Source: CAYVWB01 sp964455395 (GTDB lineage: Bacteria; Desulfobacterota; Desulfovibrionia; Desulfovibrionales; Desulfovibrionaceae). From it: a stretch of 18,585 nt of DNA. Both the position numbers and the translations under genes were made by a program. Under the pieces are notes generated by a model that worked only from the letters and a program-made list of their open reading frames with translations, was not told the DNA's origin and made no database searches. Shown piece after piece: positions 14,387-18,585 of this stretch; positions within the stretch are counted from its first letter, which is position 1; each line of letters begins with the position of its first letter. Location of the stretch: the NCBI GenBank assembly GCA_964455395.1, contig CAYVWB010000080.1, positions 1 to 18,585 of the forward strand, read 5' to 3'.

Positions 14387-15697
14387 GTGCGCGCTGATGT
14401 CCTTCTGTTCAGCTTGCTGCTCATCTGCATGATGACGCCGGCGTGGTCTGTCGCTGCACAGGATCCCCAGCCGCAAGGCTGGCGCGTGTCCCTCTCCGGA
14501 CATGTCGCGGGACCGCCATTGATGGTCGCCGTCAGCAAAAGCCGCCAGAAGCTCTACGTCTTCAAGCAGAGCAGTCCCATGGCGCTGAAGAATTCCTACG
14601 TCTGCACCACAGGCGAAAAGGTGGGCGACAAGTTCGCCGAGGGAGACTTGCGCACGCCGGAAGGCGTCTACTTCACGGAGCGCCGACTGGACTCCGGCCT
14701 GGACTGGGATCTCTACGGCACCCTCGCCTACACCTTGAATTTTCCCAATCCCGTGGACCGTCTGCGGGAGAAAACTGGCTCCGGCATCTGGATTCACGGT
14801 CGCGGCCATGAGATCGTCCCCCGTGAGACGAAGGGGTGCGTCGCCCTCTACGATCCGGAAATGGCCAAACTTGAACAGGACTTGGTGGACTTGAACCTGG
14901 AAATAGGCGCGCCTGTGGTCATCGCGGAAGATCTGGACTGGGCCCCCGGAGACTCCAATGCGCCTTCGCCGGAGAACCTGGAGGTGCTGGTGAAGCAATG
15001 GGCGTTGGCCTGGCAAGCCATGTCGCCCCACTTCTTCGAGTTCTACGATCGGGACCGCTTCACCAAAGCGCACCGCGAGACCTTCACCGAGTTCGAAAAT
15101 CACAAGCGCGGCCTCTTCGACCGACTCGACTGGATTCAAGTGGCGGCTCTGGACGTCAACGTGCTCCCAGGGCCGGACTACTGGGTCACTTGGTTCAACC
15201 AGTACTACCGCTCCCCCAACCTCGTCAGCGCCGGCGTCAAGCGGCTCTACTGGATGAAGGACGATACCGGCGCCTTGCGCATCGTGGGTCGCGAGTTTGT
15301 GGAGGGGGACGCCGACCTCGAAAGCACGCTGGAGTCGCAGTACCTCAAGCGGGTGACGCTGGAGATGGAAGGCTTCGTGGAAGCGTGGCGCTCCTCGTGG
15401 GAACGCGCCGACCTGGACGCCTACGCCAGCTTCTACGCCGAGGAAGCCGCCCAGGGGGGGCGCATCGGCAAGGAAGCCATCCGCGACCACAAAGTCGGGC
15501 TGTGGCAGAGCAAGCCGCCGGAACGCGTCGCCATCGACGACATGGCGTTGTCCCTGCATCCCATGGGGGTGGAAGTGACGTTCGAACAGCGCTACGAAGC
15601 CGCCGGCAATTACGCGGACCGTGGCCGCAAGACCCTGGTCCTCAAACCCTCGGTGCAGGGGTGGCGCATCGTCCAGGAAGACTGGAGCGCGCTCTAG
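14387..15697 (+). CDS. L,D-transpeptidase with C-terminal NTF2-like domains (Cds6/YafK-like)
   Basis: This is a 436-residue exported enzyme. L,D-transpeptidases form meso-DAP cross-links in peptidoglycan or attach/detach proteins from it. The GTG start at 14387 is set by AAGGAGGT four bases upstream. A signal peptide spans about residues 1-24 (hydrophobic core, then SVAAQ). The YkuD domain covers about residues 40-185, with H137 in IWIHGR and the nucleophile C151 in TKGCVAL, in place of the common SHGC. Two NTF2-like alpha/beta segments seem to follow: about residues 195-305, and a clearer one from about 325 to the end (FVEAWRSSWERADLDAYASFY ... GWRIVQEDW). This layout resembles Desulfovibrio Cds6-type enzymes. 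It is first in a three-gene unit; the next gene starts 1 bp after its stop. Confidence 0.87.
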   Translation: MRADVLLFSLLLICMMTPAWSVAAQDPQPQGWRVSLSGHVAGPPLMVAVSKSRQKLYVFKQSSPMALKNSYVCTTGEKVGDKFAEGDLRTPEGVYFTERRLDSGLDWDLYGTLAYTLNFPNPVDRLREKTGSGIWIHGRGHEIVPRETKGCVALYDPEMAKLEQDLVDLNLEIGAPVVIAEDLDWAPGDSNAPSPENLEVLVKQWALAWQAMSPHFFEFYDRDRFTKAHRETFTEFENHKRGLFDRLDWIQVAALDVNVLPGPDYWVTWFNQYYRSPNLVSAGVKRLYWMKDDTGALRIVGREFVEGDADLESTLESQYLKRVTLEMEGFVEAWRSSWERADLDAYASFYAEEAAQGGRIGKEAIRDHKVGLWQSKPPERVAIDDMALSLHPMGVEVTFEQRYEAAGNYADRGRKTLVLKPSVQGWRIVQEDWSAL

Positions 15698-15698
15698 A

Positions 15699-16448
15699 AT
15701 GGGAGGCAAGAAATACAGCGTCATCCTCATGCGCGATGACGACCATGTACGCCGCTTCCGCCTCAGCAGCGTCTGGTTCAAAGTCGCCGTCTATTGCGTC
15801 GTGCTCCTCTGCATCGTCGCTGTGGTCGGGGGCTATCTGGGTTACTCCTACTTCATGCAGACCCAGCGGCTGAAGGAAGAACGTACGGACCTGCTCACGA
15901 GCATCCACAGCAAAGACGTGGAGTTGGAGCGCCTGCGCAACATGGAGCGCATGGTGGAGGCGCAGCAGGAAGAAGCCATGGAGATGGCTGCCAAAATCGC
16001 CCGCGAAGCCGGCGTGGAGCCGCCGCAACCCATTCCCGAACCATCCGACGAGCCCAAGACGTCACCCGACGCCATCAACCTGGTCGAGCTCACCCAAGGC
16101 CTGGACGCCGGGGACGTCGCCATCAACGAACTCCAGCTGCAGCGTCGGCGCGAAGACATGCTCCGCCTGCGCTTCGTTGTCGCCAACGAACGCGAACGAG
16201 GGGCCCTCTCCGGACTCGTCACCATGGACTTCATCACCAACGAGGGCGGCGTCATCCCCTTGCAAGCCCCCCGCGACGAGATGGAGTTCACCATCCAACG
16301 CTTCAAGAACGTGGATGTCACTGCGCCCTTGCCCAATGGCTTTGACCGGGATAGACTGTATGGACTGCGCGCTCGCGTGCTGGATTCCTCCGGCGAGCTC
16401 ATCTACTCCAAGACGCACCCCATGCAAGACGTTCTGGGCGACGAATGA
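15699..16448 (+). CDS. Membrane-anchored coiled-coil protein of unknown function
   Basis: This 249-residue protein does not belong to a family I can name with certainty. It has a basic cytoplasmic start (GGKKYSVILMRDDDHVRRFRL), one membrane helix at about residues 27-52 (VAVYCVVLLCIVAVVGGYLGY), a heptad-like coiled coil at about residues 55-100 (RLKEERTDLL ... VEAQQEEAMEMAAKI), a proline-rich linker near 107-122, and a C-terminal beta-rich periplasmic domain of about 120 residues. The layout resembles bitopic envelope proteins such as DUF6776 members or the N-terminal part of membrane-bound M23 peptidases, but no peptidase motif is present. With a 1-bp gap from the L,D-transpeptidase gene, it may act in the same cell-wall process, perhaps as a partner or scaffold. 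Confidence 0.8.
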   Translation: MGGKKYSVILMRDDDHVRRFRLSSVWFKVAVYCVVLLCIVAVVGGYLGYSYFMQTQRLKEERTDLLTSIHSKDVELERLRNMERMVEAQQEEAMEMAAKIAREAGVEPPQPIPEPSDEPKTSPDAINLVELTQGLDAGDVAINELQLQRRREDMLRLRFVVANERERGALSGLVTMDFITNEGGVIPLQAPRDEMEFTIQRFKNVDVTAPLPNGFDRDRLYGLRARVLDSSGELIYSKTHPMQDVLGDE

Positions 16449-17533
16449 CCCGAACTTCCCCCCCCCCCGACGACTCGCCATATCCCAAGGCTGCTGGCGT
16501 CAAGAAATGCTTCCTTGCCGTCCAGCTCACGGCCATGGCGATGGATGCTTCCTGGCTGGATCGCTTCCTCTGGGCGCGCCGCACTTACGACATCGTGATG
16601 GCGCCCCCGGACGCCGGCGCCTCCGCCGAGGGCTGCGCGCAGTGGCTGGATTCCACCGGCAATGCTTCCCCGAGCGTTGCGCCGGAAGCCTCCGACGCCT
16701 CCTCCTCCGCAGACGACCACGCCTTGTTCACGGATGCGCCTTCCTCTCTCCAACCGGAAATCGCCCTGGACGCCTTCACCATCCACAAGCTTGGCCTCGC
16801 CTGGGCCAAAGGACAGGCGCAGCGCTTGGCCGATGAAGGCTTCGGCTGCTCCATCCACTTGCCATTCAAGGACATCCACCCTGCAAGCCTGGATGACGAC
16901 GTCCTGGAAGGCGCGCGCGCCAGCTTGGCCCGCGCCCTCGAGTTCGCCGCCGTCTTTTCGCCGGATCACTTGGTGGCTCATGCGGACTGGACGCCCAACC
17001 ACGCCGGCGAGATGCGCGAGGAATTCCTGGAACGGTCCGCCGAGACATGGCGTTTCCTGGTGCGGCAGTGGCCCGGACACCCGCCATTGTACCTGGAAAA
17101 CACCTTCGAAAGCACCCCCGAACCCTTGCGCGACCTCATGACCGTGCTCCACGAGGAAGACATCAGCCTCTGCTTCGATGTGGGTCACCTGAACTGCTTC
17201 GCTGACGGCGTCGGCATCCGCGACTTGCGACGCTGGCTGCAACAGCTCGGACCCTACATCCACCACATCCACCTGCACGACAACAACGGCTCCGCCGATC
17301 AGCATTTGGGCCTGGGCCGCGGCGTCACGCCCTGGGAGCTGGTCATGCAGCTCCTGAACGAATACGCCGACCCCGTTTCCATGGCGCTGGAGCCCCGCAC
17401 GGACGAAGGCCTGCGAGAGTCGTTGACGTTCATGGGCTCTCGGCAGGACGTTTTCGCCGCCTTCGTACCGGATACGCGGCCCATCCGCTGCCGACGGAGC
17501 GGGGAAGCGCTGCTCCACGAGTTCCGTTCCTGA
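16445..17533 (+). CDS. Sugar phosphate isomerase/epimerase-like TIM barrel (AP endonuclease 2 family)
   Basis: This 362-residue protein has a xylose-isomerase-like barrel, and the metal ligands expected in this fold are present. They are E218 (YLENTF), D245 and H248 (CFDVGHLN), H278 (IHLHDNNG), and E316 (ALEPR). GLGRGVTPW matches the loop where these enzymes read L-G-x-G. Family members isomerise or epimerise sugars or act as endonuclease IV; substrate cannot be assigned. The start ATG overlaps the stop of the upstream gene by 4 bp (ATGA), so translation is probably coupled. An 11-C tract lies 13 bp into the gene. Residues 50-105 contain a Ser/Ala/Asp-rich insert unlike a barrel. An in-frame ATG at 16535 could serve as a start beyond the tract. 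Confidence 0.85.
   Translation: MTRTSPPPDDSPYPKAAGVKKCFLAVQLTAMAMDASWLDRFLWARRTYDIVMAPPDAGASAEGCAQWLDSTGNASPSVAPEASDASSSADDHALFTDAPSSLQPEIALDAFTIHKLGLAWAKGQAQRLADEGFGCSIHLPFKDIHPASLDDDVLEGARASLARALEFAAVFSPDHLVAHADWTPNHAGEMREEFLERSAETWRFLVRQWPGHPPLYLENTFESTPEPLRDLMTVLHEEDISLCFDVGHLNCFADGVGIRDLRRWLQQLGPYIHHIHLHDNNGSADQHLGLGRGVTPWELVMQLLNEYADPVSMALEPRTDEGLRESLTFMGSRQDVFAAFVPDTRPIRCRRSGEALLHEFRS
16458..16468 (+). repeat. Homopolymeric C tract (11 C)
   Basis: Eleven consecutive C lie in codons 5-8 of the sugar-isomerase-like gene, encoding Ser-Pro-Pro-Pro. This is the longest homopolymer seen in the window. Tracts of this length are prone to slipped-strand gain or loss of a base, which would shift the reading frame just after the start codon. 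Sequencing error in such a tract is also common. Confidence 0.9.
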
Positions 17534-17798
17534 ATCATACGCCCAGACAAGCCTTTCCTCCCTGCCTCAGCCCCACGGCATCGATGGCCGACCCCAAAGC
17601 CCCGCCGAGTCCCTTGAACGGCGTCGCGTCGCCGTGCCGCAGCGTTTGATCTCTCCGGGCCGCAACGACTGACCGAGACGAGGACCCTCGTCTCCCTCTC
17701 GCCCCCCTTCGCCTCTGCCGGCGGGCCTGTCTGGCCCCACAAGTCGGTGCTGAATGACGCCAATGTGCCTCCGTTACGAAACCTTTCCTCCGTGCGCA
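17534..17798. other. Non-coding spacer with a hairpin
   Basis: No gene is recognised between the isomerase-like gene and the 6S RNA promoter. GAGACGAG (17675-17682) pairs perfectly with CTCGTCTC (17687-17694) around a GACC loop. It lies 140 bp past the stop and has no T-run, so it is a weak terminator candidate at best. Nothing else was seen. Confidence 0.5.
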
Positions 17799-17826
17799 TG
17801 GACACTCTTCGAAGTGATGGTATATT
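17799..17826 (+). promoter_or_regulatory. Sigma-70-type promoter of the 6S RNA candidate
   Basis: TGGACA (17799-17804) and TATATT (17821-17826) are 16 bp apart, and TGATGG precedes the -10 in extended fashion. Transcription would start near 17831-17834. The same TGGACA -35 is used at 10859. Combined with the terminator at 18061-18090 it frames a transcript of about 258 nt. Confidence 0.65.
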
Positions 17827-17831
17827 CACGC

Positions 17832-18090
17832 CAGACGAAGGAGACGCTCCCGCGTGGGGCCGGCGCTTCCCGATATTGTACGTGATTGCCGACGCGCTCC
17901 AGTGCGGCTTTCCCGCCCCACTGATCATCCCGCCGGGGCAGGGCGAGCGCATCGGCATCCGCAGGCGCGCAGCCGCCGCCAACCGACCAGACCAGACTGG
18001 AAGCGCTTGCGCACACTCCCCGCGCAGCTTCCCGGGCGGTGGCTGGCGCGTCCCTCCCGCAAGGAGCCGGCGCCCCACCGGCTCCTTTTT
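17832..18090 (+). ncRNA. ssrS: 6S RNA candidate (regulator of sigma-70 RNA polymerase)
   Basis: The RNA folds as a long imperfect rod with a central bubble, the hallmark of 6S RNA, which binds the housekeeping RNA polymerase in place of a promoter. The helices, from outside in, are: 17840-17847 with 18048-18057 (CC bulge); GCGTGGGG (17852-17859) with CCCCGCGC (18018-18025, one G-U); GCGCTTCC (17863-17870) with GGAAGCGC (17999-18006); then the bubble; then 17884-17899 with 17945-17959 (one bulge, one mismatch); then an apical CAGTG/CACTG hairpin. The 5' strand of the bubble reads CCGATATT, and GCGCTCC follows; both recall E. coli 6S RNA (CCGAUAUU, GCGCUCC). The 3' bubble strand can form a small GGCG/CGCC hairpin, also known in 6S RNAs. 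The mature RNA probably ends near 18058. No search could be run. Confidence 0.7.
18061..18090 (+). terminator. Intrinsic terminator of the 6S RNA candidate
   Basis: A perfect 10-bp stem, AAGGAGCCGG (18061-18070) with CCGGCTCCTT (18078-18087), has a 7-nt loop and ends in five T (18086-18090). It is the best terminator in the window. No protein gene precedes it for over 500 bp, which is what points to an RNA gene. Confidence 0.88.
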
Positions 18091-18154
18091 CGGTTCGCCG
18101 GAAGCCCCTGCGCACCCCATTCCCCACATCGTCCAACCTTGCTACAACGGCTTC

Positions 18155-18585
18155 ATGAGCCGTCGCATCATGCATGTGGACATGGACGCGTTCTTCGCTT
18201 CCGTGGAAGTGCTGGACGACCCCTCCTTGCGTGGCAAGCCGGTTATCGTGGGAGGACGCGAGCGCGGCGTGGTCTCCGCTGCCTCCTACGAAGCGCGCGC
18301 CTACGGCGTACGCTCCGCCATGCCCACGGCCACGGCGCGTCGGCTTTGCCCCCACGGCGTCTTCGTCAAACCCCGCGGGAGCCGTTACGGCGAGCTCTCC
18401 AGGCTGGTCATGGGCGCCCTCGCCGAGTTCTCGCCGGTGCTGGAGAAAGCCTCCGTGGATGAAGCCTATCTGGACGTCTCCGGCGCGGAGCGGCTTTTCG
18501 GGCCGCCTGAAGCGCTGGCCATGCAGGTGAAGGCGGCCGTCCGCCAAGCCACCGGCGGCCTCACCTGCTCCCTGGGGATAGCGCC
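18155..18585 (+). CDS. dinB: DNA polymerase IV (Y-family), N-terminal part cut by window end
   Basis: The first 143 codons of a translesion polymerase are present. MSRRIMHVDMDAFFASVE carries the first catalytic Asp (D9 in the HVDMDAFF motif), and SVDEAYLDVS carries D102-E103, the other metal-binding pair. GKPVIVGG, VSAASYEARAYGVRSAMP and LCPHG are classic DinB palm/finger segments. DinB extends damaged or misaligned primer ends with low fidelity. The ATG at 18155 is chosen; another in-frame ATG at 18170 begins at MHVDMDAFF. No clear ribosome binding site is seen. The frame stays open far upstream, but through the RNA gene and its terminator, so that extension is rejected. The rest of the gene is outside the window. 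Confidence 0.93.
   Translation, partial: MSRRIMHVDMDAFFASVEVLDDPSLRGKPVIVGGRERGVVSAASYEARAYGVRSAMPTATARRLCPHGVFVKPRGSRYGELSRLVMGALAEFSPVLEKASVDEAYLDVSGAERLFGPPEALAMQVKAAVRQATGGLTCSLGIA

Noticed and set aside
17899..17935. TCCCGCCCCACTG resembles the conserved core of cobalamin riboswitches.
   Set aside because: The other conserved parts of that riboswitch (GGGAA..GGTG and AGACCTGCC) are absent, and the bases pair within the 6S-like apical hairpin.
17798..18154. In-frame upstream extension of dinB by 119 codons from the ATG at 17798.
   Set aside because: The frame is open, but it runs through the promoter -10, the 6S-like helices and a perfect terminator; codon use is not gene-like and DinB proteins begin at MxxHVDMDAFF.

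Overview
The window is about 18.6 kb of GC-rich bacterial DNA, densely packed with genes. The protein set suggests a sulfate-reducing deltaproteobacterium of the Desulfovibrio type. The indicators are a DUF39 homocysteine-biosynthesis protein, an L,D-transpeptidase with a Cds6-like architecture, scattered his/pur/pyr genes, and a PyrE and HisHF pair of the Desulfovibrio sort. This placement is inference from protein resemblance, not from a marker gene. No transposase, prophage gene, CRISPR array, tRNA or rRNA was seen. A run of 10 N at 5487-5496 is an assembly gap.

Layout. 1-1014: end of an FG-GAP/VCBS-repeat protein, closed by a terminator. 1127-4194: two branched-chain amino acid type ABC permeases and their periplasmic binding protein, without the two ATPase genes, then a terminator. 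4291-5433: an RluA-family pseudouridine synthase. 5497-5857: just past the gap, a -10 box, a hairpin that buries the ribosome binding site, and a small secreted cysteine-rich protein. 5919-5999: a 9-bp tandem repeat. 6005-7416 (minus strand): hisF and hisH. 7583-8620: an MscS-type channel. 8835-10825: DUF39 and a LarE-like PP-loop sulfurtransferase, overlapping by 4 bp. 10859-11295: a transcription unit for a 37-residue very basic protein. 11323-13790: an FmdB-type zinc ribbon, purB and pyrE. 13791-14386: a long non-coding stretch with a promoter. 14387-17533: a tight three-gene unit of L,D-transpeptidase, a membrane-anchored coiled-coil protein and a sugar-isomerase-like TIM barrel that carries an 11-C tract just after its start codon. 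17799-18090: an RNA gene with its own promoter and terminator, best read as 6S RNA. 18155-end: DNA polymerase IV, cut by the window edge.

How the genes fit together. Most are housekeeping: purine, pyrimidine and histidine synthesis, rRNA modification, osmotic protection, cell-wall cross-linking and translesion synthesis. The parts most worth a second look are the 6S RNA candidate, the DUF39-LarE pair (a possible sulfur-handling unit), the RBS-sequestering hairpin before the cysteine-rich protein, and the possible phase-variable C tract.
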